Source of the DNA: Macrolepiota albuminosa
Taxonomy: Eukaryota; Basidiomycota; Agaricomycetes; Agaricales; Agaricaceae
Direction of reading: 5' to 3'
Assembly: GCA_027475525.1 (NCBI GenBank)
Contig: JAMWFC010000089.1
Span: forward strand, 124,001-188,000
DNA length: 64,000 nucleotides
In this document: in pieces, positions 11,453 through 21,310 of the stretch
Numbering within the stretch: position 1 is the first letter of the stretch
Layout: each line of letters starts with the position of its first letter
The notes under the pieces: generated by a model
Database searches by the model: none
Told to the model about the DNA's origin: nothing
Seen by the model: the letters and a program-made list of their open reading frames with translations, nothing else
Translations under genes and position numbers: made by a program

Positions 11453-11993
11453 TGTAAGGGCGACCTCTAGAGGCTGTGGCTCAGTCACACAGCTGGCAGA
11501 GGGAGATCCAAAGTGTATTAGAGTATGTACTGACAATATCATAATAACTACTCACCTGGCAGAGGGAGATCCAAAGAGAACAAGTCTAGGGATTTTCTAT
11601 GCCAGGTTGGATGCTTCTGGGGCTTCTGAAGCATGGGAAACAACTGTACAGTACAACAAAACCTTAAAAACTCAAAAAAAAATTGACTAACCAAACAACT
11701 ATGCAAGAAAGGCAAACTCCGGCTTATATAAGCAGTCTGGAAGCAAACTCAAAAAAAAATTGACTAACCAAACAACTATGCAAGAAAGGCAAACTCCGGC
11801 TTATATAAGCAGTCTGGAAGCAGTGCTGAAGGGCCCACACTTGTCTGAATAGTAGCTAAAGAACCAGAGCACCTCAAGGGCTGAGAGTAGTACTAACAGA
11901 TAGTGTTGAAAGAATAGAATAATGTCAGAATGAATGAAGAGAGAGTGAAGAGATAAGGAGTGAGAAAAGGAAGAAATGAGGAGTCCCCTGACA
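11453..11993 (-). repeat. Solo LTR, family E, copy 1
   Basis: Bounded by TGTAAG...CTGACA on the plus strand, i.e. TGTCAGGGGACTCC...CTTACA on the minus strand. About 464 bases once the 77-base duplication inside it is discounted. Shares the blocks CTGCCAGCTGTGTGACTGAG and CAGACAAGTGTGGGCCCTT with three other copies. Flanking pentamers (CACTT, TACTG) match poorly. Confidence 0.8.
11668..11821. repeat. 77-base tandem duplication 3, inside solo LTR E1
   Basis: Copies 11,668-11,744 and 11,745-11,821. The other E-family LTR copies lack this duplication. Confidence 0.95.
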
Positions 11994-13208
11994 TACTGTG
12001 AACCTCCTTTACTAAGAGAGGACCCATCAATGAGTTTACCCTCTAGGAGCAATCATCAACCCATGCTTGAGCAAAGAATTTTTCAAGATGCTGTCAGGCT
12101 TGAAGCTCTCAGAGCATGTCACATGATATAGTTTGACAGAGTGCAGCTAGTGCCACTTCACCCTTTTTTACCAAGGGAGGCCCTCCATCTTAGTTTAATG
12201 TTTGTGCAAACCCTGAACAAGCACATCTAATGATAGTTTTAGCTGTTTTTACCAAGGAAAGACTCACACAGTATGCCAGTTTAACATCTAGAGTCCAAAA
12301 ATAGAATAAAGACCAGAAAGAAGCTTAGCTAGTACTAAATTTAAGCTCCTTTACCAAGGAAGCACTCTATCTCCTGTGGCAGGACATGCTGCCTCAGAAC
12401 ATCAGAAATCCTTGAGTAGAGCAAACATAGGCTGCATATGTGTATAAGCCAACAAATTCTAGTGTCCATAAACAACTGTGGGAAAAATACAGCATAATGA
12501 TAGTTTGAAACAAAGAGCATCCAGTTGATCTTTGATATGCAAGAAAGCATGCATTACATGCTAAATCATGGCATGCTGTGTTGCTCCAGACCTTTGCACT
12601 TGCTTGAGTTGTCTAATGCAGGACAGTATGTCTATTAGCATCTTCTTCTGAGCTTGCATATGCACTGCTAGTTGCAACTGCATGGTTTGGAACACCATGC
12701 CTGCAACTTTCCTGGTTGCTGGATTAGGCATCTCCACATTCTTGTTTTTGCCTTTAGAGGTTACTGCACTCATCTAAAAAATTTATCTTAGTTTAAGTAT
12801 AAGGCTAAAAACAGTAGTTTGCAATGTGGCATGTTATTAGCTGCACTCATCTAAAAAATTTATCTTAGTTTAAGTATAAGGCTAAAAACAGTAGTTTGCA
12901 ATGTGGCATGTTATTAGCATCAGTAACAGAATATATTTGAGGTTTTAGTGTATCATATCATATACATATATGACATTCAACGGTCATATTTAATGAGGTT
13001 ACTATACCAGTTAAGTCAGAGAAAATCTTAAGAAGGCCAGTATAGCCTGTTTCAACTCCAACACTAAAATTTATATATACCGTACAAATACGAGTTTTCA
13101 AAAAGAGTAGTGTAGAGGGTAGTATGAATGAATATAATATCCAATCTAATGCTCAAGTCATTTTTAATGATACTCCTGTCAGATTGTACCACTTACCTAG
13201 AGAGTAGT
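11994..13208. other. Decayed sequence, no gene recognised
   Basis: Contains four loose repeats of a TTTACCAAGGRAG-like motif (12,005; 12,170; 12,246; 12,348) and the 77-base duplication at 12,764. A stretch at about 12,975-13,090 resembles 13,848-13,960 beyond the next solo LTR (a GAGGTTACTATA...GGCCAGTAT...CC pattern), about 70% alike by eye. Confidence 0.5.
12764..12917. repeat. 77-base tandem duplication 4
   Basis: Copies 12,764-12,840 and 12,841-12,917 in noncoding AT-rich sequence. Confidence 0.95.
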
Positions 13209-13706
13209 TTCTAGGGGATTCCTCATTTCCTCTCTCTTTCACTCCTTATTTTTTCACTCTCTTTTCATTCATTCTCTTATTTCTTCTGTCATTCTCTCAC
13301 TTTACTGTTTCAATTCTTTCAACACTATTTATTAATACTACTTTTAGCTTTTGAGGTGCTTTGATTCTTTAGTTATTATTCAGACAAGTGTGGGCCCTTC
13401 AACACTGCATATAGACTACTTATATAAGCCAGAGTTTGCCAGAGTTTGCCTCTTATTTGTGCAATTGTTTGTATAGGCAGTTTTTGAGTTTTCAAGGTTC
13501 TGTTGTTCTGTACAGTTGTTTTCCATGCTTCAGAGGCCCCAGAAGCATCGATTCTGGCAGAGGGAATCCCTAAACTTGTTCTCTTTAGATCTCCATCTGC
13601 CAGATGAGTAGTTATTATGATATTGTTAGTATATATTCTGATATACTTTGAATCTCCCTCTGCCAGCTGTGTGACTGAGCTATAGTTTCCAGAGGTTGCC
13701 CTTACA
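13209..13706 (+). repeat. Solo LTR, family E, copy 2
   Basis: Aligns with E1, E3 and E4 over its length. The left end is degenerate (TTCTAGGGGATTCC for TGTCAGGGGACTCC) and the right end is CTTACA. Flanks GTAGT and GTGGT differ at one base, consistent with a decayed 5-base target duplication. Confidence 0.8.
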
Positions 13707-14496
13707 GTGGTTGTTGAGGTGAGACTCTCTTGGGAATAAGTCTCATCTGTGCCCCCTCTCCAGTAGCTACACATGATTATACTAGATTGTCACACTAATA
13801 TTGATTGCATAAAAAGAATTGTTTTGATTGCCACCAATAGTCATACTTGATGAGGTTACTATATTGGTTAAGATAGAGGAAACCTCAGGAAAGCCAGTAT
13901 GGCCTGTCCCAACCCTAATGCTAAAGTTTACATATACTTTACAAATATAAATTTCTATGCCACCTACCTGCTAAACTTGTAACAATTGAGTAAAATGATG
14001 AATAGGCAGCTGTTGTACATTGATTTTTTTTACATATGAATTTATTTCTCTGTTTATTTTTTTTTTAAAAAAAAACTAAGAATTTTATAATTTTTCTTTC
14101 TCTTTTCAATGCTCATGAATAGGTTGCCTATTGGCAGTTTGGCAGGAAGCTATGGCATGAATAATAATTGGATTTTTACTGATATAGTGCTAGAATGCTT
14201 TGAAAGACTAGCACTCTGCGCTTATATAAGATGTATCACAATGCCAGTCTCTGAAAAAAAAGTTGCTCTACTAGCTCACATAAATTGGCCTGCTAAAAAT
14301 GCAGAAAAGAGTTTTTTGAGTCACATGATAAAGAAATTATAGGTCAGTAGTTCTTCTCTTTTTATTAACCAAAGTTTCTTTCAGACTTGTTTCTTTTTCT
14401 TGTAGGGCACTCCAAGCTTATCCCACAGTATGAGGAGTTTAACCTAATTTCTTAGCAACTTCTTGCTGTACAGAGCATAGTACATAAAATTATTCT
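13707..14496. other. Decayed sequence between two solo LTRs, no gene recognised
   Basis: Includes the partner (13,848-13,960) of the imperfect repeat at 12,975 and a T-rich/A-rich junction at about 14,050-14,076. The small open frame at 14,109-14,342 has no recognisable motif. Confidence 0.5.
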
Positions 14497-15017
14497 TGTC
14501 AGGAGACTCCTTATTTCTTCCTGCTTTTACTCTTCATTCCTTCATTCTCTTTTTATTCATTCTCTTATTTCTACTGTTATTCTTTTACTTTACTGCTTCT
14601 ACTTTTTCAACCCTATTTATTGATACTATTTTCAGCCCTTGAGGTGCTCTAGTTCTTTAGCTATCATTCAGACAAGTGTGGGCCCTTTAGTACTGCTTCC
14701 AGACTGCTTATATAAGGTGGAGTTTGCCCTTCTGACTTTCAAAGTCCAGAGTTTTCCTGTCTTGTTTGTGCACTTGTTTGTTTAGGCAATTTTTTAAGTT
14801 TTTAAGGTTTTGTTGTACTGTACAGTTGTTTCCCATGCTTCAGAGGCTCCAGAAGCATCCAACCTGGCATAGAAAATCTCTAGACTTGTTTTTTTTTGGA
14901 TCTCCCTCTGCCAGGTGAGTAGTTATTATGATATTGTCAGTATATACTCTAATACACTTTGGATCTTCCTCTGCCAGCTATGTGACTGAGCCATAGCCTC
15001 CAGAGGTCATTATTACA
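14497..15017 (+). repeat. Solo LTR, family E, copy 3
   Basis: Starts TGTCAGGAGACTCC and ends TATTACA, 521 bases. Flanks ATTCT and ATTTT differ at one base. Confidence 0.8.
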
Positions 15018-16371
15018 ATTTTTGTCACTGATGCTGAAAAAGTTGTTGTTGAAAACAAAAAAGTGGGAGATGTTCATTACATTTTTTGCAATCCATGTTA
15101 TAAGACTGTTGACTGCTCCTCAACAGTAAAGTAATGTCCTGCCACCAAAACAGTTGTATCAATCAACCTGCCTCTCTCTATCAATGGTTACTACCTGCTT
15201 TAGTTTTCAAAGTTTATGCATCAGAATTAATCTGTAGATTTCTGCTACATTAGACTTTCATAAGATTAATTGATGTTTCAAGTAAGCTTGTATGTTCAGC
15301 AGGGAGTCTACCAAGATGATTTAAGTTGTCAATGGGAAAATCAGCTTCACCTCATAAGATACTATAGAATTTAAGGAATATGCATCTGCTATGAGGTTAG
15401 TGACTAAACAAAAGTCCTGAGAGTGCAGTTTAGAAACCATATAGATTAGTGAGCTAGTCATAGCAGGATACAAAACTTTCTTAAAAGACTGTGAGAAGCA
15501 GCTCTTTTCATGTTGAGATCTTAAGAAATCAGCCTTGGTAGTGTTATCTGAAGGGCTTATTATATATCTTAAATGGAGGAATAAGTGTCCTGATGAGTAT
15601 TAGCAAATACCCAAAATCCCTTCCTCAAGCTTCTAATCACTCATTTAACAAAGGGTTGGTTTGAGTAGGAAATGAGTAAATCTTCCAACATGTCAGTATT
15701 CACTGGTGTAATGATCTTGAAGAGATCAGGATAAATACAAAGAGTCTTACTAGCTCTGGAATTTAAGAGTTCTTGTTCTGAAGGTGCAAGTAACAGCTTG
15801 GCAGTCTCCAACCAATTTGAGGTAGTAATAGATGAATCAGAGTCATAGATGCTATAATGAAAATGGAGGTATTTAGATTTATAATCTCATACTGCTTCAA
15901 TTCTTGCACATCTCTAAACATTCAAATCCACAGTGAGGTCCACTGCAATGCTGACACTAGTGGCTCAAGAAGCAGGCTCTCAAATTGAATAGGCAGCCAT
16001 TAGCACTATTTTACTATTGGCACACTGTTTCTTTCCCTGTCAAAGTCTGTGTAAATCAACTCAGTCCAGATATAAAGGACTTCCTTCCACTATAATTAAT
16101 TCTATCAATGTTGAGCATTGAGTTACTGAGATTAACAAATTCCTGTAAAATCTTTTGATCTTCCATCACACTTGCTGGTGGTGTTTCCAGGAAGTTCTGT
16201 TGACCTTTCATGTTTGATAGTGCTAATATGTCTATTAGTAAGTCTATCAATAGACCAGGATAACAAGGATCTATCTTGGTGTGCTTTCTGTAATATGATT
16301 TTCTAATCTGAGAACCTTTGTTGTAGTATAGCACACTATGTGGCCACAGCCACATAGCTTTTAGTTAGTAG
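15018..16371. other. Decayed AT-rich sequence, no gene recognised
   Basis: No open frame above about 100 codons and no motif recognised on either strand. CpG is almost absent. Confidence 0.5.
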
Positions 16372-16555
16372 ACTTAGTCAAAATTATATTATATTTATTA
16401 TAATATAATATTATTTACAATATTATAAATACTTATTTATATACTGCTTAATAAGCAGCTAATTTTTGTGTTTACCTACATAGTCAATAGACTGGACTGG
16501 TCTGATTCTGTGTGGTATGAACTATTAAGCTTTTACAACCTATAACTTTGTTATA
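16372..16555 (+). repeat. Relic solo LTR of the Gypsy-C family
   Basis: Matches the 191-base LTR of Gypsy-C in layout: an AT-only start, then GCTTAATAAGCAGCTAATTT for GCCTTACATAAGGCAGCCAA, then GGTCTGATTCTG for GATCTGGTTCTG, and an end TATAACTTTGTTATA for TACTTGACTTTGTTTCA. Heavily diverged, so the ends are approximate. Confidence 0.55.
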
Positions 16556-16939
16556 TCTTTTGAAATCTGCCAGCTAGGATCTATTGCCTAGCATTCAACA
16601 TCAGATGCAGAGTTCATTGACAGAACTCTATCAGCTTCTTGAGCTTTTTGCATAGCCACACCATGCAAATTTCAAACAAGGAATCAATGAGTAACTCTGT
16701 TCCTACAGCCACCATGGACAGTGGGCGCAACACTCACAACCTATGGGGTGACCTAGTAAATACTCAGGATGCACAGGCAACCATTGTTGGCCAGGGAGTG
16801 CCTAGAGCTTGAGATTGAAGTTGGAGTTCTGACTTTCTTGAGAATGAGGATGAGGCCCAGAGAGCTGAGAGCTCACTTTATGAGAGCCAGCAATGGCCAC
16901 AGGACAAAATGCCTAGAGAACTAACTCTCTCCATTATGC
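16556..16939. other. Decayed sequence, no gene recognised
   Basis: Between two relic LTRs. No supported feature. Confidence 0.5.
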
Positions 16940-18398
16940 TGATGATGCCCAAAAGTAGATCAGTAGAAGACATAGTTTACGGCTACTGACCAAAGAAAAT
17001 ATGTTGAATGTGCTAAGTTTTAAGGGAGTCCTAGGCAGTCCCCAGAAAATAAGTTGGAAATGAGTTGAACGGCAAGATTTGGCAAAGGTCAGTAACAGTA
17101 GTTGGTAAGGATGTGTGGCAAGGGAGGTGCACTAATGACAAAGTGTGCTTAAATGAAAGAAAAATATAAATATGAGTAAGTGCAGCAAAGGACACAGCAA
17201 GGAAACTAGAGGCTTAACAATGACTAAGCTGTGTGATGCCTGCTATAGGTGCAAAGCATGTAGGTTCCATAAGCATAACTGTGGCAAGCAGGCTAAAAGT
17301 GCTCAGACAGTTGGTGACTATGAGCTTAGTTAGCTCAAAAGAAATCTGAACCATGAGGTAAACTGAGGAGTGTAAACTGGGGTACTCTTTTCTGTTTAAC
17401 TAGTGACAATGATAAATATTTATAGTAAACTGAGTTCACTGTCGCTAAGTGACTAAGCATTGCCAAGAAGTGGTAAACTATTAAGAACATAAGTAGTTGC
17501 AGTGCATTAAACTAAATAATGAGAGGTTAACAAGAATGCTGTCTGTCCAAGTAGAGAGAAGGCACCAAAGGTGAAATGCCAGACTGTCAGTTATGGAGAA
17601 ATGCCATCATTCCAACTTGTAAGTGCTGCTGCCAGCTAGCAGTACCATGTGCTATCTGAGTGATTGTCAGGGGACTCCCCATTTCTTCCTTCTTTCACTC
17701 CTTATTCCTTCATTTCCTTATTTTTTCTATCATTCTCTCATTTTGCTATTTCTATTCTCTCAACACTATCTGTTAGTACTATTCTCAGCCTTTGAGGTGC
17801 TCTGGTTATTTAGCTATTATTCAGACAAGTATGGGCCCTTCAGCACTGCTTACAGACTGCTTATATAAGCCAGAGTTTGCCTTTCTGACTTCCAAAGTCC
17901 AGAGTTTTCCTGCTTTATTTGCACAGTCATTTGGTTAGTCAATTTTTAAGTTTTTAAGGTTTTGTTGTACTGTACAGTTGTTTCCCATACTTCAGAAGCC
18001 CCAGAAGCATCCAACCTGGCATAAGAAATCTCTAGACTTGTTCTCTTTGGATTTTCCTCTGCCAGGTGAGTAGTTATTATGATATTGTTAGTACATACTC
18101 TAATACACTTTGGATCTCCCTCTGCCAGCTGTGTGACTGAGCCACAGCCTCTAGAGGTTGCTCTTACAGTGATGCCATCTGTCAATGCTTGCCAATGGCA
18201 TGATGCCAGCTATCATTTGTCATTCCAGCTGCCATCAGCACTATCACTGATTGGATATGTTGCTTGCCATGTGTGGCCATTGAGTATGACTTAAAATGGA
18301 TAAATTGCATGTGCCAAGTTTGGAACAAGTGCAGCAAGGTGTCTGGAGCCAATGTCAAGCCTGCCATTGATGCACTTAGTCTGTATGAGGTCCTATTA
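16940..18398 (-). repeat. Relic solo LTR of the Gypsy-B family, split by solo LTR E4
   Basis: On the plus strand it starts TGATGATGCCCAAAAG (Gypsy-B LTR: TGATGACGCCCAAAG) and ends CTGTATGAGGTCCTATTA (Gypsy-B: CTGTATGGGGTCCTATCA), with matching blocks throughout (ACTGTAA..., GCCATCTGTCAAT, GATTGGATNTG). Without the inserted E4 it is about 950 bases, close to the 932-936 of the intact LTRs. Nearly every CpG of the intact copies is TG or CA here. Flanks ATGC and ATAC differ by one base. Confidence 0.75.
17665..18168 (+). repeat. Solo LTR, family E, copy 4, with exact target duplication
   Basis: TGTCAGGGGACTCC...CTCTTACA, 504 bases, flanked by GTGAT on both sides (17,660-17,664 and 18,169-18,173). 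It interrupts the relic Gypsy-B LTR, so it is the younger insertion. It fixes the boundaries of the whole family. Confidence 0.9.
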
Positions 18399-19046
18399 AT
18401 ACAGTTGCCAGGAGAACCTCAATGGTCCAGCTAATTGGCATCTAAAGGGCTTCTGATGAAGTCAGACAGCTAACAGGTGCTCCAGACACCTTGGAAATCA
18501 CTGACTCATCAGTATGGGCTGGGGAATATATGTCTCAGAACTAAAATAATGGGGCCAGACAGGCCATGGCAGGCTTGATTTCCATCAGAATAGTAGAGGC
18601 TCACATAGAAGAGGTACCAGAGGAGGCTGCGACCCTAGATGCAGAGACTGCAAAAAATTGCTTTTCATGCACTTCTGTCATAGAAGAGGTCAAGAAGGCT
18701 GATGACCTCCCACAAAAGGCCTCTGATTCCTCTATAGACAATGACATCAGAGCAGAGAAGCAGTGGTTGAGAACTGCTTATACTGTGCACTTGCAAGTAT
18801 TCTGGAATTTACACCCAGAGGTGATGAAATTCACCACCCAGACACAACTTAAGTAATACACCTCAGCACATATAGTAGTACTTAGTCAGCAAGGACATGA
18901 GGTGCCCAGTATATTCAGTACTAAATATACTAATTTAGTGGTGTAAGTTCTGCTATTAAAACTTCAGATGTATTTGCAGCGTAAAGCTGCAAGGCAATTA
19001 GAAGTATCAACCTCCTGGAGCCACATCTCCAAGGAATGTTCAGTAC
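18399..19046. other. Decayed sequence with a 96-codon open frame, no gene recognised
   Basis: A frame at 18,566-18,856 encodes a Glu/Ala-rich peptide with no motif I recognise. It lies between two relic LTRs and has the same CpG poverty as its surroundings, so it is probably transposon debris. Confidence 0.4.
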
Positions 19047-19970
19047 TGATAGGACTCTATACAGGATCAGCACATCAATGGCAGACCATAGCAGCATGGC
19101 ACCAGCTTAGGATACCTTAGCACATGCAATTTGACTAATTTTGGCAATATTTGACAGCCGCACACAGCAAGAAGCAGATCCAATCAATAATAGCGCTGAT
19201 GACAGACAGAATGACAATTGACAGATAGCATCAGTTACTGATAACAGTGCTTAGCGAAAAGACTAATGATCTATCAAAAATGACAGACAGCTTAGTGTTT
19301 GATCTTGGCATCTGACAGCGCTTAGCACCTTGATTTAGCACCTGATATCACTTAGCATATTAGACAGACAAAAGGTTTGATGGATTGATAATTTAGCGTC
19401 ATAATCTGCCACCTGGCACCACTTAGTGTGTTGAACAGACAGCAGAGATCTGAAACTATTGGAGCCACTCTATAAAATTCTCCAGTTCATCACACTTTGG
19501 CATTATTAGTTACTTGGCGATAGTGAACTCCTTGTAGTATAAAAAGTACTTACCGACTTGTGCATACCTAGCAGAATAGAGTTTCTTGCCCCCACTCACT
19601 CTAGTCCTCTTTTATGGTCTAGATTTTGTTTACAGTCAGCAATGTTGAAATAATCAGCAGTTGTAAACTATTGCTATCTAACGAAACCTTTGCGCCTCAC
19701 ATCTATGGCAGGCATTAACATTGCTTAGATCTTGCTAAGCTCCCCATGTTCTTGCTGCTTACCTTGCCGCACTCAACTTACTATTTCTTTTACAGGCGCT
19801 TTTTACCCTTAGCACTAGACATTTGCCAACCCTCTTTCCAACTTTTTATTATTTTACAGATGTGGACCTGCCTGGGACTTCCTCAATACATCAAGCATGC
19901 TCAATGCAAGCCTTTGGATCAGTAACATTATTTTATACATTTGTTACTGACCAAACTTTGGGCATCATCA
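19047..19970 (+). repeat. Relic solo LTR of the Gypsy-B family, opposite orientation
   Basis: Starts TGATAGGACTCTATACAGGA (reverse complement of the Gypsy-B LTR: TGATAGGACCCCATACAGGA) and ends TTTGGGCATCATCA. The GCAAGAAGCAGATCCAATCA block and the repeated CTTAGC/CTGACA blocks match the intact copies. 924 bases. No internal element sequence follows, so it is a solo LTR. Deaminated like the copy at 16,940. Confidence 0.78.
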
Positions 19971-20104
19971 GCACATCAAAATCAAGATGTAGGAGTCAAG
20001 CTAGTGGAGGTACTAGCACAGGCACAGGAAGTGCCTGAGGCAAACCCAGTAAGTAATTTTCATACTCCAGCAGGACAAGAGTGGCATCAGGAGCCCCCTC
20101 ACAC

Positions 20105-21310
20105 ATTGGGACAGTTTTTTGAGCATCTCTAATTTTAATGTCTAGTACTTTGTATGTCCTCCATTTGCCTTGATAACTGCTTGAATCCTTCTAGGCATGC
20201 TTTCTATTAGTCTTTGGCATACCTCTGGTGGTATTTTATCCCACTCCTTTGCAACCCTCTCCCATAATTCATGCACATTATGAGGTGTTTTATACTGCCT
20301 AAGTTGCTCCTTGAGGCACTCCCAGAAATGTTCAATAGGGTTGAGATGAGGGGATTGGGCTGGCCACCAAAGGACATCAAAGTTGTTGTCCTCAAACTAG
20401 TTGTCAATTCTCTTGGAGTTGTGTTTGGGATCATTGTCCTGTTGAAAGTAGCAGGCACCCTCCTCCATTCCCAACTTCTCAAAGCTCTACTTTGCTCCAT
20501 CATCCAAAATTTCACAGTACTGCTCTGCATTCATGATCTCCACTATCTCCACAAGCTTTTCTACCCCATTCCAACCCATACAGCCCCATACCATGAAATT
20601 ATTCCCTCCTCCATGCTTTACAGTAGGTGTAGTCTGAAATAATGCCTTCTTCTCATAGCTTCCACACATACTGCTTCCTATCTGGCCCAATCCTGTTAAT
20701 CTTTGTCTCATCTGTCCACAACACTCTTTTCCAGTCCTCTATAGTCCAGTTCTGATGCTCCTGGGCCCATTTAAGCCATAGTTGTTGATGTCTAGCTTTG
20801 AGCATAGAAACTTTTCTCTTGGTAGCAGACTGATACCCCTCCTTCTTCAACACATTCCAGACAGTCTGAGGAGAGACAGGGTTGGAAATGATGTTATTAA
20901 TAATTGGTAGCCTGGACAGCTGTATCAAGTCTCCCAGTTGAGATTTGTTGAACAATAGCCTGTTTATCATATAGAGTAAGCTTAGCAAGACAGCCTTTAG
21001 GATAGTTTTCCTTGTCTATCTCCAACTCTCTACCAATCCTCCCAATAGTAGACTTCCCTAGACCAGTTTGAGCTCCAATCTGACGCAGAGAATATCCTTG
21101 AGCAAGAAGAGAAGCAACAGTAGAATGTTGTGCAGGAGGAATAGGTTTCATGATGATGGTTGAAGATCAAGGTGTGGATCAACCAACTTGAACATATCCA
21201 AACATGGCCACATGACTTTGTCTGTATTTTCACATGCAACTTACCCCTTTTTTCTGACTAAAACAGGAATAAACCTGAGAAATTAGAGATGCTCAAAAAA
21301 CTGTCCCAAT
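20105..21310 (-). mobile_element. Tc1/mariner element with about 30-base terminal inverted repeats
   Basis: Left end ATTGGGACAGTTTTTTGAGC... and right end ...GCTCAAAAAACTGTCCCAAT are inverted copies continuing through ATCTCTAATTT. A degenerate version of the same end (ATTGGAACAGTTTTTTAAGC) lies about 150 bases further right, at 21,465, perhaps from a second, mostly lost copy. About 1.2 kb in all. A TA target duplication is not obvious at the ends I chose. Confidence 0.8.
20142..21151 (-). pseudogene. Tc1/mariner transposase, broken
   Basis: Read from ATG at 21,151: a helix-turn-helix DNA-binding half (HSTVASLLAQGYSLRQIG, GLGKSTIGRI), a second HTH-like region, then the DDE catalytic domain with WTDETKIN (first Asp) near 20,705, NNFMVWGCMGWNG near 20,600, FQQDNDPKH (second Asp) near 20,440 and WPAQSPHLNPIEHFW near 20,320. 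The C-terminus reaches a stop at 20,142. In-frame TAG codons fall after DDGAK (expected Gln) and in the conserved IDNWFED motif (Trp to stop), and the frame shifts near 20,900. The length, about 335 codons, is normal for the family. These stops fit C-to-T change at CpA rather than CpG. Confidence 0.85.

Noticed and set aside
12005..12360. TTTACCAAGGRAG-like motif repeated four times
   Set aside because: Spacing (about 165, 76 and 102 bases) and flanks are irregular, so a functional array is not supported.
9181..12917. Tandem repeats as a CRISPR-like or satellite array
   Set aside because: Each unit occurs only twice, has no spacers and is unrelated to the next; the shared period of 77 points to assembly.
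11453..18168. Full-length element between two E-family LTRs
   Set aside because: No gag or pol motif lies between any pair, and E2, E3 and E4 each have their own flanking pentamers, so they are solo LTRs.
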